A DNA stretch of 64,000 nucleotides, taken from NCBI RefSeq assembly GCF_020166495.1, contig NZ_JAINZS010000004.1, positions 592,450 through 656,449 of the forward strand. The letters run 5' to 3'. The position numbers and the translations under genes are program-made. Below the pieces are notes generated by a model. It was not told the origin of the DNA. It did not search any database and saw nothing but the letters and a program-made list of their open reading frames with translations. Below, piece after piece: positions 55,453-64,000 of this stretch (its first letter is position 1; each line of letters starts with the position of its first letter). This stretch comes from Robertkochia aurantiaca (GTDB taxonomy: Bacteria; Bacteroidota; Bacteroidia; Flavobacteriales; Flavobacteriaceae).

Positions 55453-57033
55453 TTATCCTTTATATTTTGCTGAAAGATCTTTTGCCACTGCGGTCAGGGT
55501 ATCGGTAACCTCGTCGGTTAACTTACCTGCCTTCAGGGTATCAAGCACATCTCTGTGCTTGGCATTGAGATATTCCAGGTAATCTTTTTCAAATTCTTTC
55601 ACCTTTTCAACCGGCACATCTCTCAACAGGTTCTTAGAACCGGCATAGATAATGGCGATCTGGTCTTCAACGGTGTAAGGATCGTTCTGAGCCTGTTTCA
55701 GGATCTCCACGTTACGCTTACCTTTCTCGATAACGTTCTTAGTCGCTGCATCAAGATCTGAACCGAATTTAGCGAAAGCCTCCAGCTCACGGTACTGAGC
55801 CTGATCAAGTTTCAGGGTACCGGCTACCTTCTTCATCGACTTAATCTGTGCTGAACCACCCACACGCGATACCGAGATACCTACGTTAATTGCGGGACGT
55901 ACACCTGAGTTAAACAGGTCTGATTCAAGGAAAATCTGACCGTCTGTAATCGAAATTACGTTGGTCGGGATATATGCCGATACGTCACCTGCCTGTGTCT
56001 CGATGATAGGAAGTGCTGTAAGCGATCCCCCACCTTTAACAACCGGCTTTAATGACTCAGGAAGGTCGTTCATGTTCTTGGCAATTTCATCATCGTTGAT
56101 AACTTTAGCCGAACGCTCAAGTAGTCTTGAGTGCAGATAGAAAACGTCTCCCGGATATGCCTCACGTCCCGGAGGTCTACGAAGAAGCAGGGACACCTCA
56201 CGGTAAGCTACTGCCTGCTTAGAAAGATCATCATAAATGATCAGAGCAGGACGACCGGTATCTCTGAAATACTCACCGATTGCAGCACCTGCAAAAGGAG
56301 CATATACCTGCATAGGAGCAGGGTCTGAAGCATTCGCTGCAACGATTACGGTATAATCAAGAGCTCCCTTATCTTCAAGGGTCTTGGCGATACCCGCTAC
56401 AGTCGAGGCTTTTTGTCCGACTGCCACATAAATACAAAATACAGGTTCTCCGGCATCGTAGAACTCTTTCTGGTTGATGATGGTATCGATACAAACCGTG
56501 GTTTTACCGGTCTGACGGTCACCAATCACCAACTCACGCTGACCTCTGCCTACAGGGATCATCGCATCTACCGATTTGATACCTGTCTGAAGTGGCTCGT
56601 TTACTGGCTGACGGTAAATTACACCGGGAGCTTTACGTTCCAGTGGCATTTCGTACAGATCACCACCGATAGGTCCTTTACCATCGATAGGGTTACCAAG
56701 GGTATCTACCACACGGCCAACCATCTCTTCCCCTACCTTGATAGAAGCGATTCGCTGGGTACGCTTTACGGTATGTCCTTCCTTCACATCAATAGAAGGC
56801 CCCAACAACATGATACCAACATTATCTTCTTCGATGTTCATCACAATTCCTTCCAAACCGGAATCGAATGATACCAACTCCCCGTACTGAGCATTGTTCA
56901 GTCCGTAAACACGTGCGATACCATCACCGATCTGTAAAACTGTACCAACTTCGTCTAAAGAAGCTTTTGCCTCAAACCCTGATAGTTGCTTTTTCAATAT
57001 TGCTGATACCTCAGCAGCTTTAACTTCAGCCAT
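55453..57033 (-). CDS. atpA: ATP synthase F1 alpha subunit
   Basis: Regulatory nucleotide-binding subunit of F1. A 526-aa protein with P-loop GDRQTGKT, the conserved [20 protein letters not shown] and [23 protein letters not shown]. It lies between atpH (62 bp upstream) and atpG (102 bp downstream) in the minus-strand cluster. Confidence 0.98.
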   Translation of the reverse strand: MAEVKAAEVSAILKKQLSGFEAKASLDEVGTVLQIGDGIARVYGLNNAQYGELVSFDSGLEGIVMNIEEDNVGIMLLGPSIDVKEGHTVKRTQRIASIKVGEEMVGRVVDTLGNPIDGKGPIGGDLYEMPLERKAPGVIYRQPVNEPLQTGIKSVDAMIPVGRGQRELVIGDRQTGKTTVCIDTIINQKEFYDAGEPVFCIYVAVGQKASTVAGIAKTLEDKGALDYTVIVAANASDPAPMQVYAPFAGAAIGEYFRDTGRPALIIYDDLSKQAVAYREVSLLLRRPPGREAYPGDVFYLHSRLLERSAKVINDDEIAKNMNDLPESLKPVVKGGGSLTALPIIETQAGDVSAYIPTNVISITDGQIFLESDLFNSGVRPAINVGISVSRVGGSAQIKSMKKVAGTLKLDQAQYRELEAFAKFGSDLDAATKNVIEKGKRNVEILKQAQNDPYTVEDQIAIIYAGSKNLLRDVPVEKVKEFEKDYLEYLNAKHRDVLDTLKAGKLTDEVTDTLTAVAKDLSAKYKG

Positions 57034-57094
57034 CTTTATTTCTATTTAATTGTGACAGCGGAATTCCCGCTCTCTTTTGAAATTCTTAATTTAC

Positions 57095-57640
57095 TTATGC
57101 GGAAGTACTTTGGTAAAACTTCCTTTTTAATGTATTCAGTTTATTGGAGATGCTGGCATTATACTCTTTATCTCCCACTCTTAAAATGAAGCCGCCGATC
57201 AGATCTGCATCCACTTTCTTTTTAAGAATCACTTCTTTTCCGGTCAGGGTACTGACCTTCTCAAGAATCTTATTTTCCATCTCCTGTGATAAAGGAACCG
57301 CGGTGGTAACAGTTGCCACCTGCTTTCCTTTCAATTCATCGTACAACTCGGTATAACGTTGCGCTACCATAGGCAACAGTTCGATACGGTTATTAGCGAT
57401 CAACAGGTCGATCAGGTTGAATGACGCTTTATCAAAAGCGGCGAAAACGCTCTTCAAAGCATCGTTCTTAGTCTCAGACTTGACGATCGGGCTTTGAATC
57501 AGTTGCATTAATTCTTCGCTCTCTCCCAGGGTTTTCACCACATGATTCATGTCGTTGAAAACACCTTCCAGGAGGTTATTGTCTTGTGCATAGCCGATAA
57601 GGGCCTTGGCATATCTGTTAGATGCTCTGTTTCCGGTCAT
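57095..57640 (-). CDS. atpH: ATP synthase F1 delta subunit
   Basis: Peripheral-stalk subunit joining F1 to b. A 181-aa protein with the OSCP/delta fold: RYAKALIGYAQDNNLLEGVF at the N-terminus and the diagnostic C-terminal VDADLIGGFILRVGDKEYNASISNKL. It is 7 bp downstream of atpF. Confidence 0.95.
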   Translation of the reverse strand: MTGNRASNRYAKALIGYAQDNNLLEGVFNDMNHVVKTLGESEELMQLIQSPIVKSETKNDALKSVFAAFDKASFNLIDLLIANNRIELLPMVAQRYTELYDELKGKQVATVTTAVPLSQEMENKILEKVSTLTGKEVILKKKVDADLIGGFILRVGDKEYNASISNKLNTLKRKFYQSTSA

Positions 57641-57647
57641 CAGTGAC

Positions 57648-58148
57648 TTAGTTTAACTTTACGTCGTTCAACATATCGTCAACCAGCTTCAGCTGCTTGT
57701 CTTTGGAAGAAAGTTCTTCTTTAACAACTTTCTCAGCGATCTCTATAGACAATGAAGCCACTTCCTTCTTAAGCTGAGAAACAGCAGCCTGCTTTTCACT
57801 TTGAATAGTTGCCTGCGCCTGTCTGATCATTTTATCAGCCTCTTCCTGGGCCTGTCCTTTAGCGTCTGCGATCATTTTTTCCTTGATCTCACGCGCTTCC
57901 TTCAGCATACTCTCTCTTTCAGCTCTTGCCTCTTTCAGCAATTGCTGGTTATCAGCCTGCAGGTTTTCCATTTCCTTTCGGGCCTGTTCAGCTGACTCCA
58001 GGGCACTTTTGATTCCTTCTTCACGCTCGTTTACGGCATTCAAAATAGGTTTCCAGGCATACTTTCTCAATACCAGCACCAGCAAAACAAAAATAAGTAT
58101 CTGCCAGAAAAACAGTCCGAATGAAAATTGCTCTATTAACTTTTCCAT
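57648..58148 (-). CDS. atpF: ATP synthase F0 b subunit
   Basis: Peripheral-stalk membrane subunit. A 166-aa protein with one N-terminal helix (about 8-28, LFFWQILIFVLLVLVLRKYAW) and a long charged coiled coil, ending in AEKVVKEELSSKDKQLKLVDDML. Between atpE and atpH. Confidence 0.95.
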   Translation of the reverse strand: MEKLIEQFSFGLFFWQILIFVLLVLVLRKYAWKPILNAVNEREEGIKSALESAEQARKEMENLQADNQQLLKEARAERESMLKEAREIKEKMIADAKGQAQEEADKMIRQAQATIQSEKQAAVSQLKKEVASLSIEIAEKVVKEELSSKDKQLKLVDDMLNDVKLN

Positions 58149-58225
58149 GAAATATGTTATTTGTAATGTTTAATCAAAGTATAACGAACAGCTACAACCA
58201 ACCGTTGCAGCTGCCCGTTGTTGTT

Positions 58226-58417
58226 TTAAGCTGCGAAAAGTGCAGCAAATCCAATACCTTCAATAAGAGCAGCTGCGATTAGCATAGCAGTCTGGATCTT
58301 ACCAGAAGCTTCAGGTTGACGTGCGATAGCGTCCATTGCTTGTCCACCGATTCTACCGATACCAAGACCAGCACCAATCACGATTAAACCAGCTCCTACA
58401 ATAGTTGGGATTTCCAT
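58226..58417 (-). CDS. atpE: ATP synthase F0 c subunit
   Basis: Proteolipid forming the rotor ring. Only 63 aa: two helices, a Gly-rich first helix (AGLIVIGAGLGIGRIGGQA), polar loop ARQPEA, and the ion-binding E53 in AAALIEGIGFAALF. The Gln/Ser-Thr ligands of sodium-type rings are not evident, so protons are the likely ion. Confidence 0.96.
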   Translation of the reverse strand: MEIPTIVGAGLIVIGAGLGIGRIGGQAMDAIARQPEASGKIQTAMLIAAALIEGIGFAALFAA

Positions 58418-58450
58418 AGATATATAATTAAAAATTAAACATTCAGCTTA

Positions 58451-59524
58451 TTAATGATCGTCGTGTTCTTCTTTCGCCATTCCGAAATACAGGGCTGAAA
58501 GCATGGTGAAGATATACGCCTGAAGCGCAGCCACCAGCAGCTCAAGAATGGAAAGTGCAAACGCCAGTCCGAAGGAAAGCGTACTCCCGATCCAGTTCTT
58601 AAACAGGAACATCAGCCCGATGATACTCATCAATACCACGTGACCTGCGGTCATGTTAGCATAAAGACGTATCATCAGTGAAAAAGGTTTGATGAACATA
58701 CCCAGCACTTCAATCGGTGCCAGAACGATTCTCATCAGTTTAGGTACTCCGGGCATCCAAAAGATATGCCCCCAGTAATTTTTATTGGCGGTAAAGGTGG
58801 TAATCAGAAAGGTCAAAAGAGCCAACCCGAAAGTCACCGCTATATTTCCTGTCACATTCACTCCAAGCGGAGTCATTCCCAGCAGGTTCAAAAACCAGAT
58901 GAAAAAGAATATAGTGAGCAGGAAACTCATGTATTTTTTATAATGCTTCTCTCCGATATTAGGAATGGCGATCTCATCACGTACAAAAACAACCAATGGC
59001 TCAAAGAAACGACCCATTCCTCTTGGCATTGGCCCTGAGGAATAACTCTTAGCCAATCCGCGGAAAAGTATAAACATCAATATAGACACCAATAACATGG
59101 TTACCACGTTCTTGGTGATAGAAAAGTCCAGAGGCTTAACATTGGTAGGGTGATGATCTTCATCGAAATTCATCGTTCCCTCAGCATCTGTCTTATATAT
59201 TTTGTTGTGGTAAAGCGCGTAATATTCTCCGTCTACTTCAGCAACTGTTTCGCCGTGATGAAATTCAGAGGCAGAAAAAACCTTTACCCCGTTATCCCAA
59301 AGTATAACAGGTAAGGGTATACCAATGTGAGAACCCGACTCTTCATCTTCAGTAAGGGTAAAATAATGTGAATCCTGCAGGTGGTGTTCGATAAATCCCT
59401 GGATTCCTTCTTTCTGCTGTTCGCTGCCAGCTTCTGTCTCGGTTAGTTCATGCTGCGCCCATGTCATCATAGGGGCAAAAATCAACATTAAAACCAGGAT
59501 CTTCTCGATAAAATCTCTTCGCAT
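58451..59524 (-). CDS. atpB: ATP synthase F0 a subunit
   Basis: Stator ion-channel subunit. A 357-aa protein with the Bacteroidota-type N-terminal extension: a signal peptide (ILVLMLIFAPMMTWAQ) and about 100 periplasmic residues, then the membrane core with the essential Arg in SLMIRLYANMTAGHVV and the C-terminal LVAALQAYIFTMLSALY. A TTG at 59560 opens a longer frame but lies inside the promoter box (59558-59565); ATG 59524 is the start. Confidence 0.95.
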   Translation of the reverse strand: MRRDFIEKILVLMLIFAPMMTWAQHELTETEAGSEQQKEGIQGFIEHHLQDSHYFTLTEDEESGSHIGIPLPVILWDNGVKVFSASEFHHGETVAEVDGEYYALYHNKIYKTDAEGTMNFDEDHHPTNVKPLDFSITKNVVTMLLVSILMFILFRGLAKSYSSGPMPRGMGRFFEPLVVFVRDEIAIPNIGEKHYKKYMSFLLTIFFFIWFLNLLGMTPLGVNVTGNIAVTFGLALLTFLITTFTANKNYWGHIFWMPGVPKLMRIVLAPIEVLGMFIKPFSLMIRLYANMTAGHVVLMSIIGLMFLFKNWIGSTLSFGLAFALSILELLVAALQAYIFTMLSALYFGMAKEEHDDH

Positions 59525-59557
59525 ATCACTCAAATAATAGTGGCTTAAAAATCGGTG

Positions 59558-59565
59558 CAAATGTA
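59558..59565 (-). promoter_or_regulatory. atpB promoter -7 box
   Basis: Minus-strand TACATTTG, exact TAnnTTTG match, 33 nt before ATG 59524. It suggests that atpBEFHAG can be transcribed apart from sprE and the bactofilin gene. Confidence 0.55.
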
Positions 59566-59635
59566 ACGCTTTAAATGAAAAACAAAAACAATTTTTTTTG
59601 ATTATTTGAGGCTAATTCCCTGAAACATAGAAAGC

Positions 59636-60028
59636 CTATGAGCGACCTTCCAAATTTAACATTCTGGAAACCGCAATTGTTTCAATCACAAGGCTTAATG
59701 CATAGGGAATGAAGAAGGTGATGAATTCGGTTCGGTCCAGATTTCCGTCATTATTATACGGTGGGTAAAAAAGCAAAAAAAACATCAGGAATTTTAACAT
59801 GCTCCCGGCCATAAAAAGGAAGCCTGTCTGGGCAAAAAGTTTCTTCCGCAGTACATAGATGATAGTGAATATGACTATGGCCAGAAGTCCATTCCAGAAA
59901 TAAGCCCGGAAAAGCAGCAGGTCTTCCGGGCTGAGATTATATGAATAAAGCAAATTTCGGTGCAGGTAGAAACCGGTGACAAGCACCAGCAATAAAATCA
60001 AGTAGAAAGGCAGTAACAACTTTCGCAT
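59636..60028 (-). CDS. DUF6168 family membrane protein
   Basis: A 130-aa protein with four predicted membrane helices (about 6-24, 40-60, 68-90, 105-122). It matches my memory of the DUF6168 family found next to F0 genes in flavobacteria, where it occupies the place of an AtpI-type subunit. The function is not known; help with c-ring assembly is a guess. Six bp after atpZ. Confidence 0.75.
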   Translation of the reverse strand: MRKLLLPFYLILLLVLVTGFYLHRNLLYSYNLSPEDLLLFRAYFWNGLLAIVIFTIIYVLRKKLFAQTGFLFMAGSMLKFLMFFLLFYPPYNNDGNLDRTEFITFFIPYALSLVIETIAVSRMLNLEGRS

Positions 60029-60034
60029 ACGAGA

Positions 60035-60268
60035 TCAATCCTGCAAACGCTTTAATTGTTTTATCACTACGTAAATGGATATCGCTACTCCTGCAAGGGT
60101 CAGAATGATCAGGTACAGTTTTTCGCCCTCGTTATACCGTTCGTCGAGCCAGCGCCCGAACCAGGCGAAAAGAAAAATGGTCACTCCCATTTGTATGGCG
60201 ACCCCTGAAAAAAGAGCGAAATTCTTAAGCTGATCGCTCGGCTTCTTTTTCTTTTTGTTTTCCGTCAC
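60035..60268 (-). CDS. atpZ: AtpZ/AtpI family protein
   Basis: A 77-aa protein with a Lys-rich N-terminus (TENKKKKKPSDQLKNFALFS) and two membrane helices separated by WFGRWLDERYNEG, the usual AtpZ pattern. AtpZ/AtpI proteins assist F0 assembly or carry divalent cations. The start is GTG (60268), giving a 44-bp overlap with the bactofilin gene; no closer start is available before the first helix. The same bases encode Lys-rich tails in both frames. Confidence 0.8.
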   Translation of the reverse strand: MTENKKKKKPSDQLKNFALFSGVAIQMGVTIFLFAWFGRWLDERYNEGEKLYLIILTLAGVAISIYVVIKQLKRLQD

Positions 60269-60644
60269 CTTTTATCGATTTAACGGCAGAGCCTTTCATC
60301 GTACATGAAGCATTGAAATTTGCTCCGGGCTCAACCGCCAGTTTACCGACGGTAACATCACCCTCGATATTGGCAGAATTTTTAAGGCTAAGCACATTTT
60401 CAACAACCAGCTCTCCATCGAAATGTCCTTCGATATCGGCGTTGGTGCAATTGATCTTTCCTGTGACTTTTCCTGATTTACCGATAACGACCTTTCCTGA
60501 GGTGGTCACGCTTCCATCGAGCGTACCGTCGATGCGAATATCGGCCTCGGCAGTTACATCTCCTTTGATCTTGGTGTTTTCAACGATTCGGTTGGTCATT
60601 CCGGTAGTAGGTTCCATCTTGTGTTTTTTAGATTCGGCGAACAT
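60225..60644 (-). CDS. bactofilin (polymer-forming cytoskeletal protein)
   Basis: A 139-aa bactofilin. The central domain is a right-handed beta-helix of short repeats (IKGDVTAEADIRIDGTLDGSVTTSGKVVIGKSGKVTGKI), flanked by short unstructured ends. Bactofilins polymerise without nucleotide and organise envelope processes. It starts 5 bp after the sprE stop and overlaps atpZ by 44 bp, so it links the gliding/secretion gene with the ATP synthase cluster. Confidence 0.9.
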   Translation of the reverse strand: MFAESKKHKMEPTTGMTNRIVENTKIKGDVTAEADIRIDGTLDGSVTTSGKVVIGKSGKVTGKINCTNADIEGHFDGELVVENVLSLKNSANIEGDVTVGKLAVEPGANFNASCTMKGSAVKSIKGDGKQKEKEAERSA

Positions 60645-60649
60645 GGCAA

Positions 60650-63208
60650 TTATTTTAGATTTGGGTTAACAGCCTGAAATTTGTTCAGGTATTCATCAAG
60701 GTTTTTCTTAACCTGTATGACTTTATAGTTCGGTCGCGAAATTACAAAATTCTCATTATCAATCAAATAATCCTTATTGATGTGTAATAATTCGGCGTAC
60801 CCTTCTGCTCTTAGTTTTGATCCCAGGCCGTGTACGACCAAAAATACGGAATCTTTTGTATAAAAATCCTTTGAATAACGAACCTTATCATATTCCAGCT
60901 CCACCAGTGACCTTTTTATGACCTCTTCCAGCTCGGTCAGGGCCGATTCATCACCTGATCGGAAAGGAAAAATCAGTTTCCAGTGCTCATCGCCGGGGTC
61001 GGTAGCCTCCAATGCCAAATCTTCCAGTGCCGGAATGGTTTGCTCAAGAATTTCAGCAGCAGCTTTTCCCTCTTCAGTATTGGGATGGTTCAGGGCGATA
61101 TAGTTAAGAGCCTCCTTGTACGCCCCCAGACCCTTAAGCCTGGCAAGCGCATTGGCCTTCATCAATTCGAATTTGAGTGCTACAGGCCTGCCGTTGTAAT
61201 CTGATGCATATTTTTCAGCAAGTTGAGCCACCCTTTCGTATTGCTGGGCCTCCATAAGACGTCTGAGCTCCCGGTATTGTTCCTCAGAAGCGTTATCGTC
61301 GCCTAAAATGGCTTGCGGATCCCGAATAATTGCCGCGTATCTTGAATCGGGATGATTTTCAAGTATGTCGTTTCGAACAGCATCTTCAAGCGGAACCTCT
61401 AAAGCCTGGTAGATCTTAAACAGGTTATATTTTGCCGGTACGATCAGTCGCTCTTCCGGATAACTGTCAAGTAAAGCCTCCAGCCTGGAAGCCGCCAGCC
61501 CATACTCCTGAAATTTCTCCTTATACAACAACCCCAGTTGATAGTAGGCAAAGTTTCGTTCGTTCTGAATGCTGTCAATAGCTTCGGGCGTCTGTGGTAA
61601 CTGATCTGTGTAGTAACTGACCTCGTAAATCTCTTCTGAGCTTCCACCGATAGTTGCGGTAGAGGTGTCGATCACTGAAGTATTGGCCAGAGTCACATTT
61701 CCGCCATAACGCCAGTTATCCTGCAGCTCCCGGTTTCCCCATCGGCTTCTGAACGCTTGAATACCGTAACGAACGGTCTCCTGATTATAGAAATAAAAAC
61801 CTCCATTGCTTTTAGGACCTGAACCGGCAATGCCTCCGCCTTGATTCATCTGCTTCAGGGCTTCGAGTTTGGCTTGTTCCAGGGCTTCCTCTTCAGCTTG
61901 CTGAAGAGAGTCTATGTAGTTGCGAAAATAGGTCTGCAGCTCTTCATCTTCCATGGCCAGGAGATTCAGGATACTGTCGTTTCGCTGTGCGACGTTTTCG
62001 TATACGATCACCTCCTCCAGGTTCTCCCGTTTTCTTTTTACCGATCTGAATTCTTTAGTATTTCCTGTCATGTGCGCCAGCGTGCTGTCATAATAGGCTC
62101 CGGCGGTTTCGTAGCGGCGTTCATCGAAAGCCAGTTGTGCCAGTTCCCGGTAATTCAGTGATTTGAGAATACTGTCTGCATCTTCACTTTGAAGAGAACG
62201 GTCATAATATTTTCGAGCCAGCTCAAGGGTATCCTGCTCTACAAAATAGAGGGCTTTCTGTCGGTAAATACGGGCCAGGTAAGGTCTGTTCTCCCGGTTC
62301 CTTTCCAGATCACTGAGCATTTCCAGAAGTTCTTCCTTGTTGTGACCGGCCTGATTCAGGTTGTTGATCTTCTCCACCCATGCATTCATATAGTAGGGCC
62401 GCAGGGTACGACGATTCAGATCGATCACCTTTTCAAAAGCCATGTTGGCGCTGTCAGGCTTTTCCATCTCGTTATATAACTGCCCGATGATATAGAGGTA
62501 CCTCCCCTCCTCTTCACTGCTTTTCGTATAATTGGCCGCCAGTTTCAATCGTTGCACGGCACTGTCTTTACGCTCGAGATTCATATATGCCTGCCCCATG
62601 GCTGCATTGGCATCGGCATAATCCTGATCGTCGAGATCGGCATACTTCATCAGTTTTTTCAGATTGCTCAGCGCCAGCTCGTCGTTATCAAGCCGCATAT
62701 AGGTCTTTTCCCGCCAGATCCGGGCCTTGTTCATCACCTCTTCTTCAGAGTAGTGATTCAGTATGTAATTGAATGCCTCTAATGCCGGAATGAACCGCTG
62801 ATCATAGTAACGCGCCTTCCCCAGTAAGAGGTACGCCTCGTCGATCTGACTGTTCTTTTCTTCCCCCCCGATGTACATCCCGTGCTTCTGAACGGCTTTC
62901 ACCGCCTTTTCTTCGGCGCGCTCAAAATCAGGGTCCAGATCTACACCGTCAAGCTTGACCTGTTCGCTCACCTTCATTCTTTCTACAGGCAAGACCTCCC
63001 AGAAATTATCTGAATACTGATCGATAAGATCCTGTCTTCCTTTCTCCAGGGCATTCTTCCCGTTGTACATGACGTTGTACTTGGTATTCAGCCCGTGCCA
63101 TTTGCGGTTCAGCATGGCGTCTTTACGCGTGCTGCAGGCCGCTGTTACCAGGAATACCAGAAAAACAAGAGCAGGTATTTTTGATAGAAACTTCACCGGT
63201 AAGTTCAT
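60650..63208 (-). CDS. sprE: SprE/PorW-like lipoprotein of gliding motility and type IX secretion
   Basis: An 852-aa lipoprotein (lipobox ending at C25, VTAAC) consisting largely of TPR-like helical repeats (for example AYLLLGKARYYDQRFIPALEAFNYIL). It has a conserved N-terminus after the lipobox (RKWHGLNTKYNVMYNGKNALEKG) typical of SprE/PorW. In Flavobacterium johnsoniae and Porphyromonas gingivalis this family is needed for type IX secretion. A low-complexity region (about 455-480) divides the protein. With gldH in the same window it supports a gliding organism. A weak box (TATTTTTA) lies at 63255-63262. Confidence 0.88.
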   Translation of the reverse strand: MNLPVKFLSKIPALVFLVFLVTAACSTRKDAMLNRKWHGLNTKYNVMYNGKNALEKGRQDLIDQYSDNFWEVLPVERMKVSEQVKLDGVDLDPDFERAEEKAVKAVQKHGMYIGGEEKNSQIDEAYLLLGKARYYDQRFIPALEAFNYILNHYSEEEVMNKARIWREKTYMRLDNDELALSNLKKLMKYADLDDQDYADANAAMGQAYMNLERKDSAVQRLKLAANYTKSSEEEGRYLYIIGQLYNEMEKPDSANMAFEKVIDLNRRTLRPYYMNAWVEKINNLNQAGHNKEELLEMLSDLERNRENRPYLARIYRQKALYFVEQDTLELARKYYDRSLQSEDADSILKSLNYRELAQLAFDERRYETAGAYYDSTLAHMTGNTKEFRSVKRKRENLEEVIVYENVAQRNDSILNLLAMEDEELQTYFRNYIDSLQQAEEEALEQAKLEALKQMNQGGGIAGSGPKSNGGFYFYNQETVRYGIQAFRSRWGNRELQDNWRYGGNVTLANTSVIDTSTATIGGSSEEIYEVSYYTDQLPQTPEAIDSIQNERNFAYYQLGLLYKEKFQEYGLAASRLEALLDSYPEERLIVPAKYNLFKIYQALEVPLEDAVRNDILENHPDSRYAAIIRDPQAILGDDNASEEQYRELRRLMEAQQYERVAQLAEKYASDYNGRPVALKFELMKANALARLKGLGAYKEALNYIALNHPNTEEGKAAAEILEQTIPALEDLALEATDPGDEHWKLIFPFRSGDESALTELEEVIKRSLVELEYDKVRYSKDFYTKDSVFLVVHGLGSKLRAEGYAELLHINKDYLIDNENFVISRPNYKVIQVKKNLDEYLNKFQAVNPNLK

Positions 63209-63282
63209 TTGTAATAGGTAACTGCAATAATACCAGCTTTATTGCTGAATTGTATAAAAATACGGTTCTTTTTTGATCTGAT

Positions 63283-63362
63283 GGGTATGGGGGTATGGAG
63301 GTATGGGGGTATGGGGGTATGGGGGTATGAAGGTATGAAGGTACATAGGTGCACAGGTAAGG
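63283..63362. repeat. octamer tandem repeat, consensus GGGTATGG
   Basis: Ten 8-bp units: seven close to (G/A)GGTATG(G/A), then three decayed ones (AGGTACAT, AGGTGCAC, AGGTAAGG). It lies upstream of sprE. Confidence 0.9.
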
Positions 63363-63401
63363 GGTAATTAGTCAGATGACCGTTTCCAGAAATTCTGCTC
63401 G

Positions 63402-63575
63402 TGTTACACTGCCCTGAAGTACCGGGGGCGAAGTGGACTATCGGGATGAGAGATGCGTGGGGCTAGCTAACGGCTAACGGCAATCAGTGAACGGCCGAGG
63501 CCTTTCAGTGAGTTAGGTGAATTTTGTGAGTAGTGGAGGTTAGAGGTAAAAAGCTAGAAGGTTTCAAATTCGACC
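63402..63575. repeat. dispersed direct repeat, copy 1
   Basis: Begins near TGTTACACTGCC and ends near GGTTTCAAATTC. It shares long blocks with copy 2, including GCGAAGTGGACTA, CGGGATGAGAGATGCGTGG, CTAACGGCAATCAGTGAACG and AAGCTAGAAGGTTTCAAATT. Near the start is a stem, CCCTG ... CCGGGGG. It holds about two AGGTTAG-type units. Confidence 0.85.
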
Positions 63576-63690
63576 TAATACACTAATGACACAAACCTGG
63601 AATAAAATAGATAAGTATGAAGTTAGTTGCCACCCTACTCTCCACTCTCCATTCTCTTCTCTCTACAACCTATCACAACACAGCGACCCT

Positions 63691-63869
63691 TGTCACACTG
63701 CCCCGAATTACCGGGGGGCGAAGTGGACTAACGGGATGAGAGATGCGTGGAGCCGGCTAAGAGCTAACGGCAATCAGTGAACGGCCGAGGAATTTCAGTG
63801 AGTGAGGTGAGGTTAGAGGTTAGAGGTTAGAGGTTAGAGGTTAAAAGCTAGAAGGTTTCAAATTCCACC
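63691..63869. repeat. dispersed direct repeat, copy 2
   Basis: Same block order as copy 1, beginning TGTCACACTGCC. The stem is CCCCG-aatta-CCGGGG. It differs by substitutions and by an expanded heptamer tract (63810-63844). Confidence 0.85.
63810..63844. repeat. heptamer tandem repeat AGGTTAG inside copy 2
   Basis: Four AGGTTAG units and one AGGTTAA. The matching place in copy 1 (63537-63550) has only AGGTTAG AGGTAAA. Confidence 0.9.
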
Positions 63870-64000
63870 CAATAGGTTGTGTTCAGTTAAGTGTGTCATT
63901 CTTTATTTTTAGGGTAGGCCTAATCTTTCCTTGTGAGTCATTGATAATATACTAATGACCTTAGTCCAACTTACTGGTCTTGACCATTTCTTAGTGGTTC

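Larger units (their letters stand above)
63209..64000. other. 0.8-kb repeat-rich non-coding region at window end
   Basis: No ORF with protein-like composition. It contains an octamer array (63283-63362) and two copies of a roughly 175-bp element (63402-63575 and 63691-63869). The last 130 bp show no recognisable feature. Confidence 0.75.

Noticed and set aside
63586..63780. 64-codon plus-strand ORF at the window end
   Set aside because: It overlaps the duplicated non-coding element and reads through repeat sequence; composition is not protein-like.
63402..63869. CRISPR array or insertion sequence
   Set aside because: Only two long copies with unequal content, no regular repeat-spacer pattern, no cas or transposase gene.

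Overview
The window comes from a member of the Bacteroidota, almost certainly a gliding, aerobic, probably marine Flavobacteriaceae. The evidence is gldH, sprE/porW, a RicT (PSP1)-gldH-PBP1A gene order, DUF3078, DUF2480, DUF4292 and DUF6168 proteins, an ATP synthase cluster without beta and epsilon genes, and the Bacteroidota promoter consensus (TTTG ... TAnnTTTG) in front of many genes. Genes are densely packed. No rRNA, tRNA, CRISPR array, insertion sequence or prophage was recognised.

Layout. 1-2.5 kb: a truncated secreted KP-43-like subtilase. 2.9-5.6 kb: hflX, convergent with DUF3078 and DUF2480 genes. 6-13.5 kb: a complete SUF iron-sulfur assembly set (sufA-B-C-D, then sufS-E and a SufT-like gene, all minus strand), split by a divergently oriented membrane-anchored serine hydrolase. 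13.7-18.5 kb: thiL, a small Cys-containing protein, an alpha/beta hydrolase, brnQ and an aminopeptidase P. 18.6-25.2 kb: a large secreted VPS10/BNR-repeat protein and sdhCAB, whose Fe-S subunit would be a client of the SUF system. 25-30 kb: a GNAT enzyme, a second serine hydrolase, a secreted DinB-fold protein, a 46-residue candidate small protein, a 0.5-kb non-coding stretch, and the scoAB CoA-transferase. 30-36.5 kb: PBP1A, gldH, ricT, trhO and recA.

36.6-39 kb holds the most interesting module: a lipoprotein, an ECF sigma factor, and a translationally coupled protein. That last protein joins a short cytoplasmic segment, one inner-membrane helix, a disordered periplasmic linker and a C-terminal outer-membrane beta-barrel. 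It looks like a single-chain, two-membrane anti-sigma factor. 39-47.7 kb: plsC, trpS, dprA, an HU-CCDC81/SPOR protein, a Crp-family regulator, a GH3 beta-glucosidase, an esterase and a thioesterase. 47.7-54.2 kb: a minus-strand envelope/surface-polysaccharide block (flippase, dut, sugar nucleotidyltransferase, TPR protein, DUF4292 lipoprotein, EnvC-like protein). 54.5-63.2 kb: one long minus-strand block, sprE - bactofilin - atpZ - DUF6168 - atpB-E-F-H-A-G. 63.2-64 kb is non-coding and repeat-rich: a decaying octamer array and two copies of a roughly 175-bp element.

Several starts were moved downstream of the longest possible ORF because a TAnnTTTG promoter box overlaps or follows the upstream start codon (sufS, sufE, dprA, atpB, thiL and others). 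Family assignments rest on recognised motifs and remembered family sequences; no database search was run.
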